A stretch of 64,000 nucleotides of DNA from Bacillota bacterium (GCA_019422105.1 JAHZDZ010000006.1:160432-224431), one strand, 5' to 3'. Counted from the stretch's first letter, positions 24,304 to 33,857 are shown. Program-made: numbers and translations. The notes: generated by a model from the letters alone, not told the origin.

Positions 24304-26547
24304 ATGTCTAAAAAATATACCATATTAATGACTTCTATGGGACTGGAGATAGGCGGCGCGGAGACCCATGTAGTTGAGCTATCCAAGGAGCTTGTAAAAA
24401 TGGGCTACCGTGTGATTGTGGCTTCAAACGGCGGCGTGTATGTGAAGGAGCTGGAAGAAAGCGGCATCAGGCATTACAATGTACCCATGCATAAAAGGAA
24501 TATACTGAAAATGGTGATTTCCTACTATAAGCTGAAAAAGATTATCCGCAGGGAGCATGTGGACATTGTTCATTCCCATGCCAGGATACCGGGCTTTATA
24601 TGTGGGTTCCTTCATAAGAAACTGCCTTTTACCTTTGTGTCAACCACGCACGGTGTTTATTCCACAAAAATGGGCCTGAAGTATCTGACAAACTGGGGAC
24701 AGAAGGTTATAGCGGTCAGCGATGACATTAAGGATTACCTGATTAAAAATTACGGTATTCAGGAAAAGGACATTTATCCTACTATAAACGGAATCAATAC
24801 TGAGCTTTTTTCACCAGACGCGGATGGATCCAGTATCCGCAGGGAGTTTAAGCTATGCGGCAACAATATTATTGCCCATGTCAGCCGCATTGACGAAAAA
24901 AGTTCTACCGTGGCAAAGCTTTTGATCCGCGCTTCGGGGAAAATATGCGAAAAAATACCGGATGCCGAGATTATGATCGTAGGCGGCGGCGACGATTTTG
25001 AGTCCGTAAAGGCGGAAGCGGCAAAGGCCAACAAAAAGTTGGGCCGCCGGTGTATCATACTGACGGGGCCGAGAACGGACGTCTACAAGATAATAGCAGT
25101 CAGCAGGGTAGTCATCGGTGTAAGCCGTGCGGCACTGGAGGCTATGGCAGAGTTGAAGCCGGTGATACTGGCGGGAAATCCCCATTATGCCCAAGGCTAT
25201 ATGGGCATATTTCAGGAGGGCATGCTGGAGGAGGCGAGGGAAAGCAATTTCTGCTGCCGCGGCTGTAGAATGGCGGACAGCGGTCTGATGGCGAGGGATG
25301 TCATAAAGGTTTTGACGGAGCTTACGCCAAAGGAAATACATGCCTTGGGCACCTATGGCAGAAGCGTGATACTGGAACATTATTCCGTCAGAAAAATGAC
25401 GGAGGATTGTATAAGAGCCTATGATGCCGCATATAAAGAAAGTAAGGGAAAACCCTATGATGTGCTGATGAGCGGTTATTACGGCTTCAATAATTCAGGG
25501 GATGAGGCTATTCTTCTGGCTATCCATGATAACATTGAAAAAATGGGTGATAATATCAATATCTCCGTCTTGTCCAACAACCCCAGAGAAACTAGGGCAA
25601 AATACGGCATTGAGGATGTTGTTTACCGTTTCAGTCTGACGGATGTCATAAGAGCTATACGAAAATGCGACGTATTAATCAGCGGCGGCGGAAGCCTTTT
25701 GCAGGACAGCACCAGCACCAGAAGCCTGATGTACTATCTTTCCATCATTGTAGCCGCAAAGTTTTTCAGAAAGAAAATTATGCTGTATGCAAACGGAATA
25801 GGCCCTGTGTCAAAAAAGCTCAACAGGCGTATTGTAAAGCTTGTGGTCAACAAGGCTGATTTGATTACTCTGAGGGAGGAAAATTCCTTTGAGGAGCTGC
25901 GCTCTATGGGAGTAAAAAACAAAAACGCATTTGTTACAGCGGACCCTGTGTTTACTATGGACGGCATCAGCAGGGAAAAGGCAATGGCAATTATGGAAAA
26001 GCAGGGTATTCCCACAGATAAGCCTATTGCAGGCGTTTCCGTGCGCAACTGGAAAAAGATAGATGGTTTTGTTGACGACTTTGCCAGGCTGTGTGACGAG
26101 GTGTATGAAAAATATAACCGCAATATTGTTTTTATTGTCATGCATGTTCCAAATGATATAACCATAAGCGAGATTGTGCAGAAGAAAATGAAGCATCCTT
26201 CCTATATTTTGAAGGAAGCCTATTCTCCCTATGAGGTGATGGGCATCATAAGCTGCATGGATTTTGTGCTGAGTATGAGGCTTCACACTTTGATATTTGC
26301 AGCGAGGCAGAAGGTACCCCTTGTGGGCTTTATCTATGATCCCAAAATAGAGTACTATATTGAAAAGCTTTGCATGCCCTCCGGTGGCAGAGTGGAGGAT
26401 TTTGACATCAATGTCGCTATGGAAAAGGTTGATGACGTGGTTAAAAACCGTGAAAAATATGTGGAAATACTGGATGGGGCTGTCTGTGAGCTCGAAAAAA
26501 AGGCTCATGACAATGAGAGGTATTTGTTGGGATTACTGAAGAAATAA
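24304..26547 (+). CDS. Fusion of a GT4 glycosyltransferase with a CsaB-type polysaccharide pyruvyl transferase
   Basis: This 747-aa protein joins two enzymes normally encoded separately. Residues 1 to about 375 are a GT4 glycosyltransferase (MGLEIGGAETHVVELSKEL, VDIVHSHARIPGF, AHVSRIDEKSSTVAKLLIRA, VSRAALEAMAELKPVIL). Residues about 385-747 are a CsaB-like pyruvyl transferase (SGYYGFNNSGDEAIL, LISGGGSLLQDSTSTRS, ANGIGPVSKKLNRR, GVSVRNWKK, SMRLHTLIFAARQKVPLVG). CsaB adds a ketal-linked pyruvate to secondary wall polymer, creating the ligand for SLH-domain proteins. One continuous frame with no stop or frameshift joins the halves. The arrangement suggests sugar addition and pyruvylation are coupled on the same lipid-linked intermediate. 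Confidence 0.9.
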   Translation: MSKKYTILMTSMGLEIGGAETHVVELSKELVKMGYRVIVASNGGVYVKELEESGIRHYNVPMHKRNILKMVISYYKLKKIIRREHVDIVHSHARIPGFICGFLHKKLPFTFVSTTHGVYSTKMGLKYLTNWGQKVIAVSDDIKDYLIKNYGIQEKDIYPTINGINTELFSPDADGSSIRREFKLCGNNIIAHVSRIDEKSSTVAKLLIRASGKICEKIPDAEIMIVGGGDDFESVKAEAAKANKKLGRRCIILTGPRTDVYKIIAVSRVVIGVSRAALEAMAELKPVILAGNPHYAQGYMGIFQEGMLEEARESNFCCRGCRMADSGLMARDVIKVLTELTPKEIHALGTYGRSVILEHYSVRKMTEDCIRAYDAAYKESKGKPYDVLMSGYYGFNNSGDEAILLAIHDNIEKMGDNINISVLSNNPRETRAKYGIEDVVYRFSLTDVIRAIRKCDVLISGGGSLLQDSTSTRSLMYYLSIIVAAKFFRKKIMLYANGIGPVSKKLNRRIVKLVVNKADLITLREENSFEELRSMGVKNKNAFVTADPVFTMDGISREKAMAIMEKQGIPTDKPIAGVSVRNWKKIDGFVDDFARLCDEVYEKYNRNIVFIVMHVPNDITISEIVQKKMKHPSYILKEAYSPYEVMGIISCMDFVLSMRLHTLIFAARQKVPLVGFIYDPKIEYYIEKLCMPSGGRVEDFDINVAMEKVDDVVKNREKYVEILDGAVCELEKKAHDNERYLLGLLKK

Positions 26548-26559
26548 GGTGGGATGGAC

Positions 26560-27297
26560 ATGAGGAAAATAACGACGGTGCTTGGCGTCCCCTTTGACGC
26601 CGTCACCATGAAGGAAGCTGTGACAAGACTTTTGGGCTTTTTGAAGGACGGAGGGCAGCATATTATCTGTACGCCTAATCCGGAAATTGTGATGGAGGCG
26701 CAAAAGGACCGTGAGCTTATGGAAATTCTCAGGGCTGCGGATATGGTTATACCCGACGGCATAGGCGTGGTATGGGCTTCAAGATACAGTGAGATAAAGC
26801 TTAGAGAGAGAGTGGCAGGTTTTGACCTGACGCAGAATCTGTTCAGAGAGATAAAGGATAAGAATGTCAGAGTTTACTTTTTTGGCGGCGCGCCGGGCAT
26901 TGCGGCAGACGCAGCAAAAAAAATGATGAAGGTCTATCCGGGGCTTAAAATAGTCGGCACAAGAAACGGTTATTTCACGCCAAAGGATGAAAAGGATATT
27001 ATTTCTGAGATTAAAAAACTGTCTGTTGATATACTGCTTGTGGGACTGGGCGCGCCTAAGCAGGAGAAATGGATATATGACAATATGCGCTTTACAGGCG
27101 CAAAGATTTCCATAGGTGTGGGAGGCAGCTTTGATGTTATGAGCGGCAATACAAAAAGGGCGCCGAAGATTTTTCAAAAGCTTGGCCTGGAATGGTTTTA
27201 CAGACTTTTATGCCAGCCTACCCGATTAAAAAGGATGATGAGACTGCCGAAGTTTGTGCTGGCGGTTTGGAAGGATAAAGGACGAAAGCGGAAGTAG
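26560..27297 (+). CDS. tagA: WecG/TagA/CpsF family glycosyltransferase
   Basis: A 245-aa GT26 enzyme. TagA adds N-acetylmannosamine to undecaprenyl-PP-GlcNAc, forming the linkage disaccharide for wall polymers; other members use different sugars. Motifs are LGVPFDAVTMKEAV, ICTPNPEIVMEAQKD, MVIPDGIGVVWASR (with the catalytic-region aspartate) and LVGLGAPKQEKWIYDN. The ATG at 26560 is preferred over 26554 because AGGTGGG ends right against the earlier one. It is the last gene of the murJ operon, 12 bases after the fusion gene. Placement at the end suggests the whole operon builds one TagA-primed wall polymer. Confidence 0.9.
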   Translation: MRKITTVLGVPFDAVTMKEAVTRLLGFLKDGGQHIICTPNPEIVMEAQKDRELMEILRAADMVIPDGIGVVWASRYSEIKLRERVAGFDLTQNLFREIKDKNVRVYFFGGAPGIAADAAKKMMKVYPGLKIVGTRNGYFTPKDEKDIISEIKKLSVDILLVGLGAPKQEKWIYDNMRFTGAKISIGVGGSFDVMSGNTKRAPKIFQKLGLEWFYRLLCQPTRLKRMMRLPKFVLAVWKDKGRKRK

Positions 27298-27945
27298 TAC
27301 AGAAAGCATAGCTTTAAGAAAGACTGAAAAATATACGAGATTACTGCAAAACACGACAAAATGAGGGAAAGGAACTGCCTAAAACAGTCCAATCTGTGAA
27401 AATCGCCACGCTGCGGCTATATTCCAGCATAGTTCGTGTGACGCTGATGTCTGTATCGGTTAACGTGTTTTACAATTCCAATCATCTGGTAGCGGGAGGT
27501 TTTACCGGCTTAAGTCTTTTATAGGCAATATTGAATAAAAAAAGATAGCTTCCGTGCTGGAAAATAAAATGGGATGATATTTTTGGCGCTCTTTTGTAGG
27601 TTAGGGCCAAAATGCTGTGATGAAAACGACTGGAATATTCTGGTAAGCTCATGAAACCTGACTGTAAAAATAAGAGCCCCTTGAAGGATTTTTATTAAAA
27701 TTTTATTAGAAAAAGAAAAATGTAGTTTTTTTATCGATTTCTCTTTATTTTTTTGGTATTTTGTTATAAGATATAAAAAGAACATGTTACTTTTTCATAT
27801 GTACATATTTTTTTTGTATATATAATGGTAAAATTGTAATTTTTTTACTAATTTTGTGTTTTTTTCTATCCAATATTGCAAAAAATATGAGTAAAATGAA
27901 AGTAGCGCGCGGGGGCATAAAATTTATATTAGCTGGGGTGAATTT
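27298..27945. other. Long intergenic region between tagA and the CdaR-type gene
   Basis: About 650 bases without a supportable gene. It holds the third, inverted copy of the structured repeat (27371-27420). The right half (27690-27945) is very A/T-rich and ends in the ribosome site of the next gene; a TATAAT near 27820 is a possible -10 element. Confidence 0.5.
27371..27420 (-). repeat. Structured intergenic repeat, unit 3 (inverted copy)
   Basis: Read on the minus strand this contains ATAGCCGCAGCGTGGCGAT, then a short spacer, GATTGGACTG and a hairpin CAGTCC-type stem (GGACTG / CAGTTCC). The first block differs from unit 1 (344-362) at one base, and the following ATTGG block is also shared. 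Confidence 0.5.
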
Positions 27946-29037
27946 ATGATTTCAAATCAAATTTTACAAAACACGATTGATGGGCTTAAAAATATTACGC
28001 GCAAGGAATTGAGTGTAATAGAAAAGGAAGGCAAGATTATTGCAACGACAGAAGAGGGAATGATAGGCAGGCAGATAGACGCCATTGAAAATTTTGTGGC
28101 TTCCCAGGCGGAAAGCCAGCTTATTATGGGTTATCAGTATTTTAAAATCTATGATAACGGCGTTCCCGAATACGTCATACAGGTGAAAGGTGAGGATGAA
28201 GAGGGCTACAGGATTGGCAAGATTGCCGCTTTCCAGATACAAAGTCTGCTGGTTGCTTACAAGGAAAGATATGACAAGGACAATTTTATAAAAAACCTTC
28301 TGCTGGATAACCTCCTTTTAGTGGACATTTACAGCCGCGCGAAAAAACTCCACATTGAGAACAATATCAGAAGAATTGTATACCTGATTGAGACAAGTAT
28401 TGATAAGGATATGAACGTTGTGGAAATTGTGAGAAGCATTTTCCCCGCAAAGACAAAGGATTTTGTCACTGCAGTGGATGAGCACAGCATTATCCTTGTA
28501 AAGGAACTCCGTGAAAAGGAGAGTATGGAGGAAATTGAAAAAATTGCGAAGATGATTGCGGACACCCTCAGCAATGAAATCAACAGCAGGGTTTATATTT
28601 CCATCGGCACGGTAGTAAGTGACTTAAAGGACGTTTCCCGCTCCTACAAGGAAGCAAAAATGGCCCTTGAGGTGGGCAAGATATTTGAGGATGAGAAGTA
28701 CATTGTCAATTATGAAAAACTCGGTATCGGCAGGCTGATTTACCAGCTTCCTCTGCCCCTTTGCAGGATGTTTATCAAGGAAGTGCTTCACGGCCTTACC
28801 ATGGACGACTTTGATGATGAAACTCTGGCCACAGTCAACAAATTCTTTGAGAATAACCTGAATGTTTCCGAAACATCCAGACAGCTTTATATCCACAGGA
28901 ATACTCTTGTGTACAGGCTTGATAAGCTTCAGAAGATGACAGGTCTTGATTTGCGTAATTTTGATGATGCCATCATCTTTAAAATTACCCTTATGGTCAG
29001 CAAATATATGATATATATGGATAAAATAGCGTATTAA
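27946..29037 (+). CDS. CdaR/PucR-type transcriptional regulator
   Basis: A 363-aa regulator of the CdaR family. The N-terminal part (about 1-135) matches the sugar-diacid recognition domain, with ISNQILQNTIDGLKNIT and an ARQIDAIE-like GRQIDAIENF. The middle (about 135-285) is a degenerate GGDEF-like region. The C-terminus (about 305-360) is the PucR-type helix-turn-helix, seen as NNLNVSETSRQLYIHRNTL then VYRLDKLQKMTGLDLRNFDD. Members control glycerate, glucarate or other carbon catabolic genes. No such catabolic gene is adjacent, so the target is unknown. GGGGTG precedes the ATG, and a terminator follows at 29046. Confidence 0.88.
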   Translation: MISNQILQNTIDGLKNITRKELSVIEKEGKIIATTEEGMIGRQIDAIENFVASQAESQLIMGYQYFKIYDNGVPEYVIQVKGEDEEGYRIGKIAAFQIQSLLVAYKERYDKDNFIKNLLLDNLLLVDIYSRAKKLHIENNIRRIVYLIETSIDKDMNVVEIVRSIFPAKTKDFVTAVDEHSIILVKELREKESMEEIEKIAKMIADTLSNEINSRVYISIGTVVSDLKDVSRSYKEAKMALEVGKIFEDEKYIVNYEKLGIGRLIYQLPLPLCRMFIKEVLHGLTMDDFDDETLATVNKFFENNLNVSETSRQLYIHRNTLVYRLDKLQKMTGLDLRNFDDAIIFKITLMVSKYMIYMDKIAY

Positions 29038-29045
29038 AAAATAGG

Positions 29046-29083
29046 CCGGAATGGGGAGAGATAATCTTCTCATTTCGGTTTTT
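29046..29083 (+). terminator. Terminator after the CdaR-type gene
   Basis: CCGGAATGGGGAG pairs (with G-U pairs) with CTTCTCATTTCGG, followed by five T residues. Confidence 0.65.
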
Positions 29084-29186
29084 GGGCGAATTCTTATGAT
29101 TTAAGTTCTTGCGTGTTTGGCATTTCTGTTTGTATCATAAGAGACAAATTTTGGGTATGAAGAACATGCAGAAAGGAAGAAGCAGA

Positions 29187-29873
29187 GTGATCAATATTAA
29201 CAATGTGACAAAGGTTTACCCCAACGGTTCGGAGGGTGTAAAAAATGTTACAATCAATATCGGAAAAGGGGAATTTGTGTTTATTATCGGCAGCAGCGGA
29301 TCCGGCAAATCAACACTGATTAAGCTTCTTTTAAAGGAGCTTGACCCGACAGAAGGAGTTATTACCATCAACAATATCAATACGGGCAGAATCAGCCGCA
29401 GCCAGATTCCTTATCTCAGGCGGAATTTGGGTGTTGTTTTTCAGGATTTCAGACTCCTGCAAAACAAGACGGTTTATGAGAATGTGGCTTTTGCCATGCA
29501 GGTAATAGAATCACCCTCAAGACAAATCAGAAGAAGTGTTCCGACAGTTTTGTCCTTGGTTGGTCTTCAGCAGAAATCAAAGGCGTATCCCAAGGAGCTC
29601 TCCGGCGGCGAGCAGCAGAGAACTGCCCTCGCCAGAGCTATTGTCAATAATCCTCCTATTTTAATTGCGGACGAGCCTACCGGAAATCTTGATCCGGATA
29701 CGGCCTGGGATATTATGTGTCTTTTGGATGAAATCAACAAGCGAGGCACAACAGTAGTCGTCGCCACCCACGCCAAGGACATAGTGGATGCCATGCAAAA
29801 GAGAGTAGTAACACTGAAGCATGGGCATGTAATCAGAGATATCAAAAAAGGTGGGTACAGTGATGAGGCTTAG
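29187..29873 (+). CDS. ftsE: Cell division ATP-binding protein FtsE
   Basis: FtsE is the ABC ATPase that, with FtsX, controls peptidoglycan hydrolases at division or sporulation. Motifs are Walker A GSSGSGKST, signature LSGGEQQR and Walker B ILIADEPTGNLD. The GTG at 29187 is chosen over the upstream ATGs because AAAGGAAG is correctly placed and the protein then starts VININNVTKVYPNG, as in the family, giving 228 aa, the usual length. The 3' end overlaps ftsX by 11 bases. Confidence 0.93.
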   Translation: MININNVTKVYPNGSEGVKNVTINIGKGEFVFIIGSSGSGKSTLIKLLLKELDPTEGVITINNINTGRISRSQIPYLRRNLGVVFQDFRLLQNKTVYENVAFAMQVIESPSRQIRRSVPTVLSLVGLQQKSKAYPKELSGGEQQRTALARAIVNNPPILIADEPTGNLDPDTAWDIMCLLDEINKRGTTVVVATHAKDIVDAMQKRVVTLKHGHVIRDIKKGGYSDEA

Positions 29874-30765
29874 TTCAATTAAATATTACATAAAGGAGGG
29901 CTTTTCAAGCCTTCTGAAAAACAGGCTTATGACTGTAGCCTCCATTGCTACCGTAGCCGCATGTATTTTTATTATGACGTTTTCCTACTGCATTATTACG
30001 AATCTCAGGTATGTGCTGAGCCAGATGGAGGATTCCATAGGAATCGCTGTTTTCCTGAATGATGATATTGCGGCGGATGAAATCACAAAAATAAGTGATG
30101 AGATTAAAGCCATTGACCATGTAAAAGAGGTTACTTATATTTCCCCCAATGATGCTTTGGACGAGCTGAAGCAGGAATGGAATGTGGAGGACAATATACT
30201 GGATGGTTTCGATGAGAACAACAATCCTCTTTCCAGCTCCTTTGAAATTGCTCTGGACGGTATTGAGTACCAGGGGGATGTTCTGTCAAAGCTTGAAAAT
30301 ATACAGGGTATACGGAATATACGTCACGCCCAGACAGAGACCGACGTATTGATTAAGGTCAACAAGGGTGTTACAATTTTCGGCATTGTAGTAATTGGCA
30401 TACTTGGAATAATTTCCGTGGTAATTATTATGAATACCATTAAGATTTCTGTGTATACAAGAAAAAGCGAGATTAATATTATGAAGTTTGTCGGCGCGAC
30501 GGACTGGTTTATACGCTGGCCCTTTATTATAGAGGGTATGATGATTGGTGTCATAGGGGCTGCTATTCCTATGGCTGTATCCTGGCCCGCATACGGCAAA
30601 ATAATAGATGTGGTCTATACCAATTTCCCTGTTATCAAAAATATAGCGTCCTTCCGCTACAGCATCGATGTATTTTCTGTGCTGCTGCCGGTGGCGATTA
30701 TATCAGGTATACTCCTTGGTGTTATTGGCAGTGTGACATCCATGAGAAAGCACTTGAAGGTATAA
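29863..30765 (+). CDS. ftsX: Permease-like cell division protein FtsX
   Basis: A 300-aa membrane protein with one N-terminal helix (about 22-44), an extracellular domain (about 45-165) and three C-terminal helices, the standard FtsX topology. Family signatures include IKYYIKEGFSSLLKNRLMT, EVTYISPNDALDELKQEW, NTIKISVYTRKSEINIMKFV and GATDWFIRWPFIIEGMMIG. The ATG at 29863 lies inside the ftsE 3' end, 8 bases from AGGTGG. FtsX transmits the FtsE ATPase cycle to secreted hydrolases such as CwlO in Bacillus. The S41 protease gene downstream matches the ftsEX-ctpB order of other Firmicutes. Confidence 0.93.
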   Translation: MRLSSIKYYIKEGFSSLLKNRLMTVASIATVAACIFIMTFSYCIITNLRYVLSQMEDSIGIAVFLNDDIAADEITKISDEIKAIDHVKEVTYISPNDALDELKQEWNVEDNILDGFDENNNPLSSSFEIALDGIEYQGDVLSKLENIQGIRNIRHAQTETDVLIKVNKGVTIFGIVVIGILGIISVVIIMNTIKISVYTRKSEINIMKFVGATDWFIRWPFIIEGMMIGVIGAAIPMAVSWPAYGKIIDVVYTNFPVIKNIASFRYSIDVFSVLLPVAIISGILLGVIGSVTSMRKHLKV

Positions 30766-30957
30766 TGTTCGCGAAAAAGCGAATAGAGGCCGTAAAAAGG
30801 AATAGCCGACAGGCAGGGATTGATTTTTAAGAGGCTTCGTGACTCTGTTACCGGCAAGTCTGTATGGGTGTGTCCATACAGTATGGTAAAATGAATGAGT
30901 AAGACAAGCTTTGTAATAGTCTGTCCTTTTGGAAATCACAAATAAAAGCTATGAAAT

Positions 30958-30980
30958 AAGCCGCCTTAAGGCGGCTTTTC
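30958..30980 (+). terminator. Terminator after ftsEX
   Basis: AAGCCGCC / GGCGGCTT 8-bp stem with a TTAA loop, then TTCT. Confidence 0.75.
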
Positions 30981-31280
30981 TATTGTAAAAAAGTTTCTTA
31001 AATCCTTTTCAGCCTGACTGCGGGATATAAATTTTTTGGTAACAGTCCTGCTAAAGGGCATAGCGGCAAATACGGCTGAGAAGCAATTTTTCCGCAAGTA
31101 TATACCGGCTTACTCCATGCTTTTTTTTGATATTGTCAATTCTGAAGGCATTTCGGTTTTCTTTTGATGAAAAACGCGGTTATCCTTTTGTTTTCCCTGT
31201 ATAGCTCAATGCTGTCAGCTTTACAATGGTACAAACTCATGCAAAAGCAAAAGGGTCATTCAATATTTCAGAAAATTTTA
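30981..31280. other. Intergenic region between ftsX and ctpB
   Basis: About 300 bases with no supportable gene, repeat or strong hairpin after the ftsX terminator. Confidence 0.45.
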
Positions 31281-31286
31281 GTTGAA

Positions 31287-31295
31287 TGTTATAAT
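31287..31295 (+). promoter_or_regulatory. Extended -10 promoter for ctpB
   Basis: TGTTATAAT, a TGn-extended perfect -10, about 90 bases before the ctpB start. A weak TTTCAG lies 18 bases further up. Confidence 0.55.
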
Positions 31296-31385
31296 GCATT
31301 GGAGGTATAGTATTAAATAAAGTTATAATATGGTAAGCGAACTAATAGAATGAAAATATAGTTTTTTTAGGAGTGGACTTCACAG

Positions 31386-32582
31386 ATGGATAAAAAATCT
31401 TTTTTTAAGGGGCTGGTTGCGGGTATTCTGGTAATGGTACTGTGTACAGGAGCGCTCAGGCTGGTATCGGTTAGACGGGCCGGAAGCTCCTCAGGGAATA
31501 CTGCATCAATGACAATGGACCAGAAAATTGGGACGATTGCCAATCTTTTGAATAAATATTATGTTGAGGAAGTGGATTTTGATAAAATGGAGGAGGGTGC
31601 CTATGCCGGAATAGTTGACTCTCTCGGTGACCCCTATACCTCCTATATGCCGGCGAGCCAGCTGAAGGATTTCTATGACGACATTAACGGTTCATTTTAC
31701 GGGATAGGCGTAGAGGTTGTTATGGATCCTCAAAGCAGCACTGTGCTTGTGGTTGCGCCGATTGAAAATACGCCTGCTTATGAAGCGGGTATACAGCCGG
31801 GAGACCGAATTATTAAGGTAAACGGCGCCGATATCAGAGGAAAGGATATCAACGAGATTGTAGGCATGATAAAGGGCGAGGAGGGGACAACGGTTTCTGT
31901 TACGGTACAAAGGGACAGCAGCGGAGAAATTCTTGAAATGGATTTGGAAAGGGGTGCTGTCAATGTTTCAAGCGTCAGACATGAGATGCTTGAGGATGGT
32001 ATCGGTTATTTGAGGATAACGCAGTTTAACAGAAATACCTATGAGCAGTTTATGGAGGCCTACAACGATTTGACACAGCAGGGGGAGAAGGGGCTTATCA
32101 TTGACTTGAGAAATAACCCCGGCGGAGATTTTGATGTTGTGAAAAAGATTGCGGATGAACTGGTGCCGGAGGGAACGCTGGTTTATACCATAGATAAGGC
32201 GGGCAACAGGGAAGACACCTATTCTGATGCAAAATGTATACAGGTACCTTTGTGTGTGCTGGTAAACGGCTACAGTGCCAGTGCCTCTGAGATTTTATCA
32301 GGCGCCGTTCAGGATCTGGGCGCAGGTAAGCTTGTGGGCACCCAGACATTTGGAAAGGGTCTGGTACAGGGCTTATACTCCCTGAAGGATGGATCGGGTA
32401 TTAAAATAACAATACAGAAATATTATACGCCTAAGGGAGTCTGTATTCAGGGAGAGGGGATTACTCCCGATTATGTGGTGGAGCTTCCTGACACTGTCAC
32501 CAATGTTCTTCATGTGGGAGAAGAGGAAGACACTCAGATGCAAAAGGCTATAGAGGTCATCAGGGCTGAGTTAGGAGAATAA
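31386..32582 (+). CDS. ctpB: S41 family C-terminal processing serine protease
   Basis: A 398-aa secreted or membrane-anchored protease with one N-terminal hydrophobic segment (about 8-28), a PDZ domain (about 95-175) and the S41 catalytic domain. The catalytic serine is in GYSASASEILSGA, and the lysine in TFGKGLVQG, forming the Ser-Lys dyad. The PDZ loop is seen as APIENTPAYEAGIQPGDRII. In Bacillus, CtpB activates pro-sigma-K processing during sporulation and lies near ftsEX, as here, but CtpA-like general roles are also possible. ATG at 31386 is preceded by AGGAG at about 10 bases. Confidence 0.88.
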   Translation: MDKKSFFKGLVAGILVMVLCTGALRLVSVRRAGSSSGNTASMTMDQKIGTIANLLNKYYVEEVDFDKMEEGAYAGIVDSLGDPYTSYMPASQLKDFYDDINGSFYGIGVEVVMDPQSSTVLVVAPIENTPAYEAGIQPGDRIIKVNGADIRGKDINEIVGMIKGEEGTTVSVTVQRDSSGEILEMDLERGAVNVSSVRHEMLEDGIGYLRITQFNRNTYEQFMEAYNDLTQQGEKGLIIDLRNNPGGDFDVVKKIADELVPEGTLVYTIDKAGNREDTYSDAKCIQVPLCVLVNGYSASASEILSGAVQDLGAGKLVGTQTFGKGLVQGLYSLKDGSGIKITIQKYYTPKGVCIQGEGITPDYVVELPDTVTNVLHVGEEEDTQMQKAIEVIRAELGE

Positions 32583-32593
32583 AGAATTTTGTG

Positions 32594-32627
32594 AAAGAGG
32601 CAGATGAGGCATCTGTCTCTTTTTTTA
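32594..32627 (+). terminator. Terminator after ctpB
   Basis: AAAGAGGCAGATG pairs with CATCTGTCTCTTT over 13 positions with one mismatch, followed by TTTTT. Confidence 0.8.
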
Positions 32628-32828
32628 GTACTAGAATCTAAATTATGTTTTGAATGAATAAAAACGTGACAATACTTAGAGAAGCACAGCAATAAGGACG
32701 GGTATACATGGATTTTTGAAATTGTTGGAAAGTTTTGGTGCATATCATCATTTAATGCTTTCTTTATAACGGGAACTTATGTATAATAAAGTCAGGTAAA
32801 AATGCAGTTTGTAAAAAGGAGAATGAAA

Positions 32829-33857
32829 ATGTTAAGTTTTTTGGGCTTTGGTGAGAATATAGGAATAGATTTGGGAACTGCCAATGTAATTGTTTACATT
32901 AAAGGGCAGGGCATTGTGATCAGGGAGCCTTCTGTAGTTGCAGTGGATAAAAATACCAACACAATACTTGCTGTAGGAGAAGAGGCAAGGCGTATGCTTG
33001 GCAGAACGCCGGGAAATATTGTTGCCACACGCCCCCTTCGGGAGGGCGTTATATCCGATTATGAAATTACGGAAAAAATGCTGAAATACTTTATAGAAAA
33101 AGCGACGGGAAAAAAGCCATTTGTGAAACCGACGATAGCTGTTTGTGTTCCAAGCTCTGTGACTGAGGTGGAAAAAAGGGCGGTGGAGGATGCTACCAGA
33201 CAGGCGGGCGCTAGAAAGGTTCATATTATTGAGGAGCCGATTGCAGCTGCTATAGGAGCCGGTATTGACATCTCCAGGGCCTGCGGCAGTATGATTGTGG
33301 ATATTGGGGGCGGCACAACAGACATTGCGGTTATCTCATTGGGGGGGACGGTTGTCAGTACCTCTTTGAAGGTAGCAGGAGATAATTTTGATGATGCCAT
33401 CATTCGCTTTATGCGCAAAAAGCATAATGTACTCATAGGAGAGAGATCCGCAGAGCTGCTGAAAATAAATGTGGGTACTGCTTTCGAGAGAGCTATGCCG
33501 GCTGAAATGGAAATCAGAGGCCGTAATCTGATAACCGGCCTTCCTAAAAATATAACGGTTACCTCTGAGGAAATGCACGAGGCACTGCAGGAATCAGTGG
33601 ATGCTATTGTAGATGCGGTTCACAGTGTTTTGGAGCAGACGCCGCCTGAGCTTGCGGCAGATATATCCGACAGGGGCATTGTTATGACAGGCGGCGGAAG
33701 CCTGCTGTATGGAATGGACAAGCTGATTCAGTCAAGAACTGGCATTAATGCTATTATTGCGGAGGATGCTATCAGCTGTGTTGCCATAGGGACAGGACGG
33801 TTCATTGAGTTTATGGGCGGAGAAAAAGGCGAGGGCGGCAAGTCCTCAAAAATATAA
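32829..33857 (+). CDS. MreB/Mbl-type rod-shape-determining actin homologue
   Basis: A 342-aa bacterial actin that guides wall synthesis along the cell length. Family motifs: IGIDLGTANVIVYIKGQGIV, VAVDKNTNTILAVGEEA, EEPIAAAIGAGIDI, MIVDIGGGTTDIAVISLGG and MTGGGSLLYGMDKLI. The ATG at 32829 is preferred over 32802 and 32823, since AAAGGAG lies 7 bases before it and the protein then begins MLSFLGFGENIGID. There are no mreC or mreD genes beside it, and a terminator follows the stop codon directly. This solitary layout resembles Bacillus mbl rather than the mreBCD operon. Confidence 0.93.
   Translation: MLSFLGFGENIGIDLGTANVIVYIKGQGIVIREPSVVAVDKNTNTILAVGEEARRMLGRTPGNIVATRPLREGVISDYEITEKMLKYFIEKATGKKPFVKPTIAVCVPSSVTEVEKRAVEDATRQAGARKVHIIEEPIAAAIGAGIDISRACGSMIVDIGGGTTDIAVISLGGTVVSTSLKVAGDNFDDAIIRFMRKKHNVLIGERSAELLKINVGTAFERAMPAEMEIRGRNLITGLPKNITVTSEEMHEALQESVDAIVDAVHSVLEQTPPELAADISDRGIVMTGGGSLLYGMDKLIQSRTGINAIIAEDAISCVAIGTGRFIEFMGGEKGEGGKSSKI

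Noticed and set aside
27519..27785. Minus-strand frame in the A/T-rich spacer
   Set aside because: The translation is Lys/Phe/Ile-rich low-complexity sequence without a ribosome site.
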